Shown in pieces: positions 20,845 through 32,619 of a stretch of 64,000 nucleotides of DNA. Within the stretch, counting starts at the first letter, position 1. Each line of letters opens with the position of its first letter. The notes beneath the pieces are model-generated. The model made no database searches. It saw only the letters and a program-made list of their open reading frames with translations, and was not told where the DNA came from. The stretch spans positions 52,342,394 to 52,406,393 of the forward strand of contig CM035422.1 of the NCBI GenBank assembly GCA_020310875.1. The letters are read 5' to 3'. Source of the stretch: Ceratopteris richardii. Lineage: Eukaryota; Streptophyta; Polypodiopsida; Polypodiales; Pteridaceae. Made by a program: the position numbers and the translations under genes.

Positions 20845-21125
20845 TAAAGACACTTGCTTCATGTGAAGCCTCCCAATGTCATGATCAAATGTGAGCAAAA
20901 GAAATTAAGACTTATTGATTGGGGCCTTGTTGAATTCTATCATCCCAACAAGGAGTACAATGTTAGGGTAGCCTCTAGATACTTCACGGGATTAGTGTTG
21001 CCTCTAGATCTTCAGGATTATGATGACTTTTTAGATATGTGGAGTCTTTGTTGTATGTCTATAGACAAGGTATTTCTAAAGGAGCCATTCTTCTATTGAC
21101 ATGATAATTATGACCACTTGTTTGG
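20845..21125 (+). pseudogene. Casein kinase 2 catalytic (alpha) subunit retrocopy fragment
   Basis: The frame at 20,854-21,099 reads [52 protein letters not shown] and KEPFFY. This is the CK2 alpha kinase core from the catalytic loop to just after the activation segment; the family-specific DWG (instead of DFG) is present at IDWGL. The catalytic HRD has become LHV, PELL has become VLPL, and a TGA follows FFY before HDNYDHL. CK2 alpha is a Ser/Thr kinase conserved in all plants. This copy cannot be active. No intron is visible within the piece, which suits a processed copy but does not prove it. Flanks on both sides are unrecognised. Confidence 0.85.
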
Positions 21126-21414
21126 TTGGTAGACACAACATGAAGAAGCCATGGCCCACCATATTCAGAAAACAAGAAGAAGTAATCCTTGTTTGCTTTT
21201 AAAGCTAAGGTGACAAGGTTAATATGGCATTCATGAGAGTCACATATACAACTCTTATGAAAAGTTCCATATATGAGTCTTTAACATCGCGTATGTGATG
21301 CTTGCTTTTTATCATAATAAGGAAAAGCACAAAGCTCTTCAATCATCATTTTATGTGCCTTTGATTGAGGAGCAAACCAGCGTTCATATCTACATTGTGC
21401 TTATGAACTTGATC

Positions 21415-21526
21415 TCTCTCTTTCTCTCCCTCTCTCTCTATCTCTCTCTCTATGTGTGTGTGTTTCCCTCTCTCTCTCTCTCTTTCTCTCTCTTCAACCT
21501 CTCTCTCTCTCTCTCTCTTTATTGCA
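21415..21526. repeat. (TC)n-rich tract
   Basis: Interrupted TC dinucleotides with a short (TG)n stretch at about 21,453-21,462. It accounts for the Ser/Leu and Arg/Glu frames on the two strands. Confidence 0.93.
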
Positions 21527-21627
21527 GGTTCTTGAAGAAGGTCATCGAGCATAATATATGGCTAATTATTGTAAGTACAATTTTCATTGTTTTTATATCA
21601 TTTAAATTGTTTTGTTTTCATAAATTA

Positions 21628-21928
<301 letters not shown>

Positions 21929-21939
21929 ATTAAAATTTT

Positions 21940-23645
21940 GTGCATCTTTCTCCTTGGGAACTTTTCTTTCACCTCGTTCTTCATTTGGAGCTTTCTTGGC
22001 ATTCTCCTTCACCAAGCATAAGTTCTTTTTAATGCTCTAAGTGCTTGTTTCATATTTTTTAGATGTTTTTGTGAGCCAATCTCTCTCCAAGTGCTCTTCA
22101 TTAAGTTCCATACCTACCAAGATTCATTTTATAAGTTACTTGGATTCACAATAAATTTGATCTACACCACTAGAACTTGGTGTGCTTTGTATTTGGACAC
22201 CTAAAATAGTGATTCTTGGAACATGCAACACATTAAGAAATTTAGCATTATGGAATCCATCCAAGGGAACATCTCCCATATCTGTTACATGTGCTAACAA
22301 TCATATCGACAATAATGACTGAAAATTGTGATTCTAGGCACATGTGACACGCCCTTGACGAGTTCAGCATTATGGGATCCATATAGTGGAGCATCTCCCA
22401 CGTGTGTTGCATGTGCCAACAATCACATTACAATAGTGATTGATGGCACATGCAACATACCCTTAAGGATTTTTGCATTATGAGATCCATCCAATGAAAA
22501 AAATCCCACATGTGCTCCTATGTTTAGTCCCATCCCCTCTTTCTACATTTCCTTGAGTAGTGGGTGAGCATAAATTGAAGAATACATTTTTGTTACAAGA
22601 CATGTTTTCTACACCCACTATGTATGTACCATGTGTAAAGCCTTTTTATTTGATCCATGCATGATATGCAAGCTATCATTATTTGAATTAGTTAAAGTAA
22701 TAGCCGAATAGGCTTGGTCAATCTTATGTCCTTCTCTTGAGGATCCACAATGCTTGGAAAATTAACTTGATCAACAATGCTTCATTTCCCTTGAATTTGG
22801 ATCCTACCTAGTGCATCCCTTCAATCACAATCAACGTAACTAATTGGTTGAACTTAAGAAAGGAATACCTCAAATATATTAATGTGGTGAGTTCTTTCAC
22901 TCTTTCATCTTCTCTCAAGCCATTGAAAGTGTGGACATCCAAGTCCTCATCTTTGATTGGGATCCCAAATGAGCCTATGGCATCTGCAAACTCCTTATCT
23001 TCAAAATGTACTCATTTATACTAGTACTACATTCCTTTCTAAGATTATTCATCTCATTCTTGAGCTGAAATTATGTTACCTTAGTGGAGGATGAACATAA
23101 CATCTCAAGGGCTTCCCAATCCTTCTTCGATGCATCTGAATCTTGTATGTGCCCAACCATAGTATTGATAATATGTTGGGACTAGATAAGTAAAACCCTT
23201 CTATCCTTTTCTATCCATTCAATGAGGGCTTTCAATTCTCCATCAAATGTTGGATCATCTATATATTATTCCCACTCATGGTTCCTCATAATACTTTGTT
23301 TGTAAGATAATTACTAACCCTAAATTTCTAAGACTAACTACTTCTTTTCACTAACTTCTCTATTTGTGCATCCGTATTATGCCATTCTAAGTTCAACTCC
23401 AATCCTCTAAGTTTTGAAATGTGTATTGAAGCATTAGAGTACGTAGATGTTACCTACTTATAACTTCTTCCTTGATCCCTTTCATTGTTGATGGTTGTCT
23501 TCATCTAGCCTCCTTTGAAGTCCCCCATACCATGTCTTTGATAAATGAATGACTCCTCCTTGCATGCTTGGAGTTGATTTGATCTCTCCAAGTCCTTTCC
23601 ATAATCTCTTTTGATTTCTTCAATCTTCCCCAAAGTGCTCAAAAG
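21940..23645 (-). pseudogene. Family-B copia gag-protease remnant (B4)
   Basis: Read down the minus strand, gag text appears first (SQHIINTMVGHIQDSDASKK at about 23,200-23,140, then WEALE). It matches the gag of the better-preserved copy at 56.1-56.4 kb (SQHISNNMIGHVKDLDTSKK). The protease-proximal segment follows at about 22,640-22,560. A block of the type DGSHNAKILKGMLHVPSITI occurs next, three times over. No RT is seen. The right limit, near 23,645, is where the leader upstream of gag loses resemblance to the B'' leader. Stops in every frame. Confidence 0.65.
22209..22545 (-). repeat. Triplicated protease segment, unit about 110-119 bp
   Basis: Three consecutive copies start at about 22,209, 22,328 and 22,437. 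Each contains gtgattnntggnacatg, then gcattatg(g/a)gatccat, then catctcccac-like text. In the element frame each copy encodes the D-G-S-HNAK-LHVP(x)IT block of a copia protease. Only one copy is normal for copia, so this is an internal tandem triplication. Confidence 0.75.
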
Positions 23646-24178
23646 GGATCTATTTCATTACATATTTAAACATGGTAGTGGGTAAACATGTACATTACCA
23701 TTGGTAGACATTGAAAGGGACATTATACATGGCTAATGCTTCTCCCTCATGAACTCCCACTAATGATAATTTATGTTCCAAGTTGTGAAGCCTCCATTAT
23801 GAGAGAAGTGATGTTGTAAACATTGGATAAGTTGACGAAGGTGTTTTATGATAAAAATAGTAACAAGCATACCATGTTGAATAGGGAAAAGGTTAAAGGA
23901 TTTCTTTAGCATAATCATAAGAAGGTCGCACAAAAAGTCTATTCTAAATGCGTAATTTTTGTAAGATGATGTTTGGGTTCCCTCTCAAGGATAGGAAGTA
24001 TTTAAGAAAATGTATGACTTCAAGACCATGCCTAAATACATGGAAGCAAGATCTCCATATCCTATATCTTGATGATGGCTCATTGTGCATCACATATATG
24101 TTAATATTACATGACATAAATTGAGAATATGGCTGACCTAAATGTATTGAGAGGGAGAGCAGGAGGGGGAGGGGGGGC
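23646..24178. other. Unassigned stretch between two family-B remnants
   Basis: About 530 bases with no recognised frame. A G-rich run (24,160-24,177) precedes the LTR-like sequence at 24,179. Confidence 0.4.
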
Positions 24179-24547
24179 TCCACAAGGAAGGAGTTAAGGA
24201 AGAGAGATCTCACACACACTCACACATAGAGAGAAGGAGATACAAGTTGAGATAAGGAAGGATGATCTTCTTCTTGTATATAACATAAAGAGAATGTACA
24301 AGTATTCCCTGATATAATAAAATAGAAAGTATAATATATAAAGAGAAATAAAAAAAAAGACCCTAATGTTAGAGAATGAGTGAGCTAGCAAGAAAAAAAT
24401 ATGCCATCAATCTTCATAGATAAATTCAGTGAAGCTCACTAAAAATATCTCTAACATATACTAGCATAAAAAACTATACATATAAGAGAAAAGAAAAGTG
24501 GTACATGTCATCATCCATCATCACATGTTGAGCTTAATATCTCAAGG
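24179..24547 (-). repeat. Family-B copia 3' LTR (element B3)
   Basis: This aligns with the LTR at 46,036-46,392: aaggaaggag..aaggaagagag at its left, gtgagctagcaagaaaaaaatatgccatca in the middle, and catcacatgttgagctt at its right. A polypurine tract follows on the plus side (reverse complement of cttgagggggaac, 24,545-24,558), so on the minus strand it is the 3' LTR of the copia body at 24.55-28.4 kb. Confidence 0.72.
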
Positions 24548-27500
24548 TTCCCCCTCAAGCCAAGCATCATGTCTTGTAATTCCAAAATCTTGTGAAATAT
24601 CTTTATCTTCTCTAGTCCATGTTAGTGAGAATACCAAAAAATATATCATGTACCCTTGCATAGATAAGATCAATATCACTTGGTAAGACCCTCTCCTTGA
24701 TGAAGTGATAATGTCAAAAATATGATTTCTTACAAATAGTGTATTGTTAAGATTATCACAAAAAATGGTAATAGGCTTCTAGACTCCTACACCTCTATTT
24801 GCAAGTAGCATCTCTATCCATGAGACTAACATGCTACCATTTTAGCACCTCTATAGTGAGAATTTGTCCTTGAAAAAGCAACAATGGGTTGTTTCTCACT
24901 ACTCCATGTAATAGCAACACTTCCTAGTGAAATTAGGAAACTGCTCATAGATCTTCTACCTAAAATACTATCAAACCAATCTAAATTGATGTATCCATGA
25001 ACTTGCATCTCTACACGAGCTTCATAAAACAATCCATGTTTCAAAGTAGTACTCATATAACATGGATTTTGAGTCAAAGTATCTATATGTGGTTTCTAGG
25101 GAACGTGCATTAATGGTCTCTAAATTCACAAAGTGTAGCTTAGATAGATCTTGAAATTGTGAGATAGATCAAACTCCTCACAATCATCTTGTACATAGTA
25201 GCATTTTCAAATGCTTCACCCAAAGATAGAATCCAAATTCAAATTGTGCTCCAATGGCATAGAAATCGGTTTACAATCATCCATACCATACTTTTTCAAC
25301 ATACTCGAGGCATATTTGCTTTGGGTTATCCATCTATTTATTTGTTTATGTATAACATCAATACACAAAAAATAATACAAAAACCAAGATCTTTCATGTT
25401 GATTTCTTGCATGAACAGTTATTTTACTTCTTTAATGATTTCTTTGTTATAACCACTTGCAATCGATTCATCAATATAAACTGATAGAATTATGATGTCA
25501 TCATCATTCTTCCTTGCAAATGATTAATGGTCTACATCACACGTAGAAAATCCAATCGAAATTAAATAATTCGAAATCCATGCATGCCAAGCATGAGGTG
25601 GCTTGGTTAAGCCCATACAAAAGCTTCTTAAATTTGCATACATACCTTGGATGTTGTGGATCCTCATATACTTTTGGTTGGTCCATATATAATTCTTCTT
25701 ATAATTCATGATATAAGAAAGAATTCTTCATATCCATGTGATGCAAAATCCATTGTTTTGTGATAGCCAATGCAACAAAAGCGATAACAATATACTTTTT
25801 AGCAACAAGTATAAATGTTTCCTCATAATCAATGTCATATGTCTATGCATAGACTTTTGCTACTAATCATGATTTAAGGCTACTTATGCTACCATCAACA
25901 TTATGATTTGCCTTATAAACCCATTTGTAGCCTATAAGTTTCTTTCCTTCTAGAAATGAAACTATGTTCTATGCTTCATTTCCTTAAAGTGCAACCATAT
26001 CTTTATCCATAGCTTTCTCCCAATTTATATTTTAGGCTTCATCTTCAAGTGAAGAAGGTTCTACATCTTGTATTACCTTAGTCATGTAAGCATGATGATG
26101 ATTGATGCAACTATCATATTTTAGTCACTACATTGAATTCTTTACCATCCCAATAATTCTTGGTCTTATATCAATTCTTCTTATTGCATCATTTGCATGT
26201 GCCTTTCTTACTCATGGATTCCTCATACTGGGCAATCCAACTTCATCACTGAGTGAACCACTTGATTGATCATCACAATCTTCAGAACTTGTAGGTTCTT
26301 TACTACTAATAGAACTCTTTTCTTTAACTTTCTTGGATGTAGTAAATGAATATGCTTAAGTGAAATTTCCATGCAATCTTCACTCTACGGATTTGAGTTT
26401 GAACTAGTGGTAGGTGACACATTTTGTCCGCTCCGAACTTGAGATTTTGCACTTGAGCTATTATAGTTTTCTTTCTTATTTGAGTCAAAATTTTGAGTCA
26501 AAATTAATTCCTTATTTTGCATTATCATAAAAACTTTCCATCAGATCAAATATCATATCTTTCCTTACCCATAGTTGGCATGTGATTGGGTTTTCATGCT
26601 TATATTCCTTTGCTCAAGGGAGCACCCAACAAAGGTACATTTTCTTGCTTCTGGGCCAAGCCTCATCCTCAACTCATATGGAACATGTACATATGCAATG
26701 CAGTCGAATTCTTTCACGTGTGATAAGTTTGAATGTTTACATGTAAACTTCTCTTCAAGTATAACTTTCTGTACAATAGTAGCTGGAGTTCTATTCATGA
26801 TGTATATAGTAGTGTGCATAGATTTTTCCAACAAAAATGATGCATATTTTTTTCAACCATCAAGTCTTGCAATCTCTATAATATGACTAGTTTTGGCTTC
26901 AACAATGCCATTTTTTGTTGCATGTACATACATGAAAATTTCTTTTCAATTCCATAATATTTAGAAAATTACTAGATCCATTCGATATGTATTCACCTCC
27001 TCCAACAATTCTTAATGTCTAAGTATAGTTCCTTGTCAATTTTCCACCATAGCCTTGAAATTGTTAAAGTGATTTAACACCTAACTCTTTTCCTTCATGA
27101 AGTATACCCATACTTTCCATGTATGGCCATCAATGAATGTAACATAAAACCTACAACCTCATGGATGTGGTCTTTGTAGGATCTGAAACATCTAGATGCA
27201 CTACCACTAGAACATTCTCACTAACATTCTTGTCGTGTGGAAATGATGCTCTTGAATGCTTAGAAAATGGACATGTTTCACACACCTTCTAGATATTCTG
27301 CAATCTTGTATTTTGGTAATCTCTTGGAAAGCTCCTTTTATTGCATCAACTTTAGCCTTTCTAAGTTTGCATGTCTGATTCCATTATGTCATATCTATAT
27401 ATCAATAGAACTTTCACCTTTTTCAAACATGGAATACATTAATTCCAAGTACTTTCACATTCAGTGTACATCATACCACTTTCTGACCTGTGGAAATTAA

Positions 27501-28426
27501 CCTTCCACTCTTCTTGTACTCTTCTACATATAAGCCATCATAATTGAATTGAATCATTTGCAATTGGGAATGCATAAGGAGAATAAGTTATTAGAACTAG
27601 TTTACGCTTGGCAGTTTGAGTCATTACCAAGGTTCTTTTCTTCAATTATCATCATGGGCACAAGATCAAGAAAATTTAAGATGTTCTCCCTAGTTTGAAT
27701 AAAACTTATGATTGTTTATATGAAGCTCCTAAACCACACTTCAACCTTGTCACTATCATCTACATTGATACCAATAGCTGCAAGTGACTTACATATACAT
27801 GTGATTTTCAAGGTTTAATCACCCATAAACATGCTCTTTTTTTCCAATTTATGTAGGTCATTATTGAGTTGCAATTTTTGTGGCATTGTATTGGTCTTCA
27901 AAAATGTGATCAAAATATTCAAATCCTCTTTTGGAGTTTTGAAATCCTTTATCTTCCAAATCAGGCCATCTTCTATGTACTTCCATTATCATTTTCCCAT
28001 GAAGAAATTCTTCATTCTTAGTTCTTGGCGAACTTATCACTTTTGGCTCATTCCATCAGCTTACCATTTCTCTAAAAATTTATAATACTATGAAAATATT
28101 GGAAGCAATACCTCTAACTGAATACTATCACACTTTGTTCCTTGGAAATGCATAATTACAAAGATAAAATTTATATTTTTTGCAAATTTCCTATTATTTC
28201 TATGGGCCCCACTTTGGAGGCTCTACATGGAGGTCAAAATGGTTTTGAATCAAAAAATCTTATAAGATCATCAAGATACTCTATAGCGATCAAACATAAT
28301 TTGGTATCTTTTATGTGCACCCATATATCATAGCAATCTGAGCCCATTCTTCACACCTTTTAAAAGTGACCATTCATAGTTAGCGTGCTTCACAAGCTCT
28401 CTATAGTTATAGTGCCTCTAATACCA
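24548..28426 (-). pseudogene. Family-B copia polyprotein remnant (element B3)
   Basis: Down the minus strand the blocks occur in copia order. Integrase C-terminus: HTTIYIMNRTPATIV, then YVHVPYELRMRLGPEARKC at about 26,834-26,600. [18 protein letters not shown] at about 25,620 (normally YGLKQAPRAWH). RNase H: GRRSMSSFLISLGSVAITWS at about 24,960. The gag-protease portion right of 27.5 kb is only faintly visible. The primer-binding site (reverse complement TGGTATTAGAGG) is at 28,415-28,426, next to the 5' LTR. Stops and frameshifts are frequent. Amino acid similarity to B' (52.7-55.9 kb) is clear. Confidence 0.72.
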
Positions 28427-28738
28427 TGTAAAGAAGAAAAGCTAGGAAAGAAAGATCTCAGGACTCTCACAAACAAAGAGTTCCTCACAAATAAAGAGAG
28501 GAGTGCACATCTATAGAGGCAACAAACAATGATCTTCATCTTTTTCTTCTTCTCTTAAATAAAGACAATTTACAAGAATGAACTAATACAACAATATAAT
28601 AAGTACAATATATAAAGGGTAGTACACAATGAAAACCCTAGTGTTCATGAATGATTGAGCTACCAGCAAACAAATGTGCCATCACTCTTGATAAATAAAT
28701 TTGGTCAAGCTCACTGAAAGTATCACTAACATATCGCA
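28427..28738 (-). repeat. Family-B copia 5' LTR (element B3), truncated
   Basis: It begins at TGTAAAG next to the primer-binding site and aligns with the family-B LTRs (aatgtgccatcactcttgataaataaat compared with atgtgccatcactctcggtatataaat at 46.26 kb). It lacks the last 70-80 bases (plus coordinates) seen in the 46.0 kb copy, so its outer end is cut at about 28,738. Confidence 0.68.
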
Positions 28739-28766
28739 AGGGGGCTAGAGGGATGCTTTTATCTGT

Positions 28767-28804
28767 ATGCTTTATGTCTTCTAAATGTAGAAGACATAAA
28801 GCAT
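28767..28804. repeat. Perfect 16 bp hairpin
   Basis: Arms ATGCTTTATGTCTTCT (28,767-28,782) and its exact reverse complement (28,789-28,804) enclose a 6-base loop, aaatgt. It lies just outside the truncated B3 LTR. Confidence 0.9.
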
Positions 28805-29512
28805 CATGTTAATGTGGCCCTTGCTTGTTTTCTTATCGTACTTTAATGCTAACTTTATACACTTCTTTTTTACAGGAGCGTAACATTCAAATATAATGCT
28901 AGGTATGAAAGAAAAAATAATTGGGCTATCAATATTATAAGCACATATAAAGACATGAAGAAAAAGCATGCACACCTTGAATATGCTTGCACACATCATT
29001 ACCCAAAATGCTTAGAGGTCCTTTCCATAAGTAATCAATAATCACAAGGTTCTTTCCAAAAAAAATTAATAATCACAAATATTCATTTTACAATTTGAAT
29101 TGGGTATATAGTAATCTTCCTTCGACGAATGAGAATAGGAAAACATGATTCATGAATCCTGAAACGCTGTCGAACGCGAGCGGCATGTATCCTCTTTGAA
29201 AATGAACCCTCATCATTGACCTCTCAGGAATCCTTCAAAATTTTAAATGATGAGGGTATACGTGTCTCTCGTCAATGTGTTCATATCATATTGGAAGACA
29301 GTTTCCGTACTCCTTGTCTGCAGATAGTCACTTGTAAGTTGTATAATATCCCTTTCAAGCTGTCTATGTCTTGTTTAGGAATGCACTCTCTCTCTCTCAT
29401 GAACTTTGAATACCGCCCTTCGTTGGGCGTGCTTGATAGTTGTTGTTCACTTTGAATACTATTGTATTGTCTTTATTGCTTTGAATATCTCTCTCATCAA
29501 GGACCACTACCC
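28805..29512. other. Unassigned stretch
   Basis: An open frame of 79 codons at 29,216-29,455 (plus) is not recognised. The rest is AT-rich with no LTR or RT motif. Confidence 0.4.
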
Positions 29513-29514
29513 GA

Positions 29515-29733
29515 GTCCAGTTCGCTGGCTTAGTGGTTGGGCCTCTCGCCTCTTGAGGCGGGGGTGAGGGTTCAATCCTTGGCAGCAACATGTAAGGGAT
29601 ATGTAATCTGGAAAGATCTTGCATTGTGGATGAGTGCCACTGTTTGTCTATCCCTGCGGTAGTGTTGACCACCGTTTAAACCAGTCTTGTAAACCCTTGT
29701 TCTTGTGGGATAAGGGGGGTCCCATGGGTACTA
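29515..29733 (+). mobile_element. tRNA-derived SINE head with a LINE-like 3' piece
   Basis: A-box TGGCTTAGTGG at 29,526-29,536 and B-box GGTTCAATCC at 29,569-29,578 are 43 bases apart, and the intervening cctctcgcctcttgaggcggg forms a short hairpin. This looks like a tRNA-derived Pol III promoter head. About 115 bases later, 29,698-29,733 (cttgtgggataaggggggtc and on) matches the 3' untranslated block of the LINE family in this window. The segment then passes directly into LINE coding sequence. Whether this is a SINE with a LINE-shared tail or two separate fragments is not settled. Confidence 0.5.
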
Positions 29734-32480
29734 TGCCCTTCAAATATTCTTCAAAGATTGGTGGGCGGGCAAGGCCGACAAACCATCGAAAGAGATGTGT
29801 AACATCCTCAAAAGGAAACAAGCTAGGGAATCCATCCCCTTATTGGTCGATAACAATGGAACCGAATGTAGCACGGAAGTTGAGAATAGATCTATCATCG
29901 TCGAGCACTTTACCCATCTTCTCGGGGTCTCGGCTCCTCTTTCCCCGCACAGGCATGACTCCATGGCAACCATCTCAAGGGTTGCTCAATCTAGAATCCC
30001 GCAAAACATGATTTCTCTGCTAGATGCTAACATTTCTGAGAATGAAATTATCGAGGTTATTGATGCTCTTCCCAATGGGAAAAGTCCGGGTCCTGATGGT
30101 CTCACCAATGAGTTTTTCAAGTCCTTCAAACATGAGGTGGCCACCCCACTGCGTCTTGTGTGGCAAGAGGCTCTCTCCTTCCGTGCCCTCCCTGAGTGTC
30201 TTAATAATGGTGTCATCAAGTTAATCCACAAAAGGGGAGATAAGAACAAAATTGAAAACTGGCGACCGATTACCATGCTCCAAACAGGATACAAGATAAT
30301 TGCAAAAGTTATCGCCAACAAAATCTCTTGTCATTTAAAGTCATGGCTTTGTGAGGACCAGAAAGGTTTTATCAAAGGTAGATCTATACTTGAAGCAATT
30401 GTCGATATTTGGGAAGGCCTTGCGTTTGCTGAGGAGTCTACACAAGATCTGGTATTCATTAAGATCGACTTCGACAAAGCATATGACAAATTGGAATGGG
30501 ACTTTATTCTTCAATCATTGAAAGACCTTGGATGCAGCCAAAAGTTCACGAAGATGGTTTCCACTCTTCTTGGAAACGCTTCAACTAGAATAAATATCAA
30601 CGGTAAGGTCTCTGAGCCCATTCGTTTAAAAAGATCAATTAGGCAAGGCTGCCCTCTGGCTCCATTACTCTTCGCTATCGCCTCGAATGGACTCAGTCGC
30701 CTATTAAAGCATCACATGGACGCTGGCAATCTCAAGGGTCTTTCCCTACCTCTAAATCACGGCCAAATGATTGCGATACTTTTTGCCGATGACATGAATG
30801 CCTTTGTACACAAGGATATAATCAGCATTGAGGTGTTTTGGTGGTGCCTCGACACCTTTTGTGTGGCATGAGACTCGAAAATCAACCATGCTAAAGCTGC
30901 TTTTAGAGAAATCAGCGGACCTACACCCAAATTTTCGTTAGATCAGGGGTGTCAAGTTATCCCTAGAGGTCAAGTCTTCCATCTCCTTGGCATTCCGATG
31001 GGATTCGACATCTCAATGGACCAATGATGGAACTAGGTGATATCCAGGCTGGATAGCAAACTAAATCATTGCTATGGTTGTTAACACATTTATGTTGTCT
31101 ACAATTATTTACTTTATCTCGTGTTGGAGACCTAAGGAGAAAGATTTGGCCAAAGTGGAAAGAATTTGCAGAAACTTCCTTTGGACTGGGACCCCAACAG
31201 GAGGGGGATTCCCAAAATCAAATGGGAAACTTGCATTAGCCCGAAAAAATTAGGGGGCTTGGGAATTTTGGATATGATTGGATTGGCTGACAAGCTGGCG
31301 GCAAAGTGGCTTATCAAGGCTTGGAGCAATAGTGAGTCCTCTTGGGCTAAATTGATCTTCAGAAACATGGAAAACCTTACCCTAGTTGGCCATCTTGGTT
31401 GGAAGGACATAAGGATTCTCACGCTTTTGTTCTCCCCCCAGCCGGTGTCCCCTAAATGCTCTAGCCTCGTGTGTTCTTTATGGAAGAGTTGGAACAAGGC
31501 CAAACAATTCATCAAAAATCAGTGATGAGTGGAAGTGGGCGGCTGGGATAAGACAAAATGACTCTATCTAGTTCTCGATCGGTGGCATTAGGGAGGTGGA
31601 GTCTTGGAACCTCCAAACTACAAAGTGGCTATGGAACAAGGGGTTCAAACAGTGGAAACAACTCTAGAAACAAGAGACCAGCCAGTGAATTAGGTTCGAA
31701 GACTTGGACCCGAGACTTAGGGTTACCCTAGAGGAATGGACTCTTCTTCAAGGAAGGTGTTTAGCATGCTCAACTGCCTGCCTTCTCTGCGGTCAGGATC
31801 TTCCTTGCTTGGAGGGCCTCAAATGGAGCAATGGAAAGAAACTATCCAAAATCCCCAACTTCAAAGAGAACTTAGATGTTCATCACACTCTTAACAAGAG
31901 ATGGTGCCTTTCTTGGACCAAACTTCGATGGGAACTAAAATTCATGTCTACCTGGCACCCCCTAATTGAGATCAAAAAGTCCGTTCTTATGTGGTAGATC
32001 TTGTATAAAGGTATCTCGTCCAATGCAAGGGCTAACAAAATCTGTGGTATGCCGCCATGGTGCAAGCATTGCCATCGATGCATCGAAGATTTAGCTCACC
32101 TGTTCTTCGATTGCCCCAAGTCCCCTGTTATCTGGCATCACATGACCCGGGTATTGAGACTCACGAACCAAATCAATTCGCAACAGGTGCTGGTGGGTGA
32201 GACGATCAGCTGCACATCGAGGCTGTGGAATGCCATCCGGGGTGAGACTCTTTGGAAGATTTGGAGGGAGCGATGTGCTATCAATTTTGGCCAAACTCCT
32301 AAGGAATGGTCGATCGAGAAATCCTTGTTTCTTCTAGGTAAAAGAATCTCTCGAGATAAGAGATCTCCACCGTTTAGACATCACTGTATTTATCTCCTCG
32401 AAAACAACAAGTTGAAACCCAAATGTGTCCCACATGAGGGTGATGCTAGATTTATCCGCCTCATTTGTAATGCCATTTAG
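29734..32480 (+). pseudogene. LINE ORF2 fragment: RT and zinc-binding tail, interrupted
   Basis: The first open part (to 30,871) carries nearly the whole RT: SPGPDGLTNEFFKSFK, IDFDKAYDKLEWD, RRQGCPL-type text and the catalytic FADDMNAF, with close identity to the 12.5 kb LINE. It ends at a TGA after FCVA. Further pieces follow in shifting frames: RRGIPKIKWETCISPKKLGG (31,190-), then FMSTWHPLIEIKKSV (31,940-), and the zinc region CGMPPWCKHCHRCIEDLAHL plus FFDCP (32,040-32,120). The C-terminus ends at 32,480 with the same CNA(I/T) as the intact ORF2. At least three stops and two frameshifts make it non-functional. Confidence 0.88.
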
Positions 32481-32619
32481 CTTGCTATATTCCTCCCCTG
32501 CATTGTGGGATTTGGGGGGTCCTATGAGCACTAGTCCCATTCACTTGTAATTTTTCTTCTTTATTTTAATTAAAATTCGGGAGAATAGAGTAAGGACTAA
32601 CTTCTTTTATTAAAAAAAA
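29734..32619 (+). mobile_element. 5'-truncated LINE, same family as the 12.5 kb element
   Basis: The copy begins inside ORF2, at the sequence matching LQIFFKxWWAGKADKP of the intact element (its residue ~349). It runs through RT and the C-terminal zinc region to a 3' untranslated region and an A-rich end (about 32,606-32,619). Endonuclease and ORF1 are absent, as is usual when reverse transcription stops early. The family 3' block tgtgggatttggggggtcct is at about 32,503-32,522. Immediately left of the truncation point is a second, short copy of that same 3' block. Confidence 0.85.

Noticed and set aside
29216..29455. 79-codon plus-strand frame as a possible host gene
   Set aside because: Short, no recognised motif, no second exon or promoter evidence.
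29526..29578. Possible tRNA gene
   Set aside because: Promoter boxes without a complete cloverleaf; the acceptor ends do not pair.
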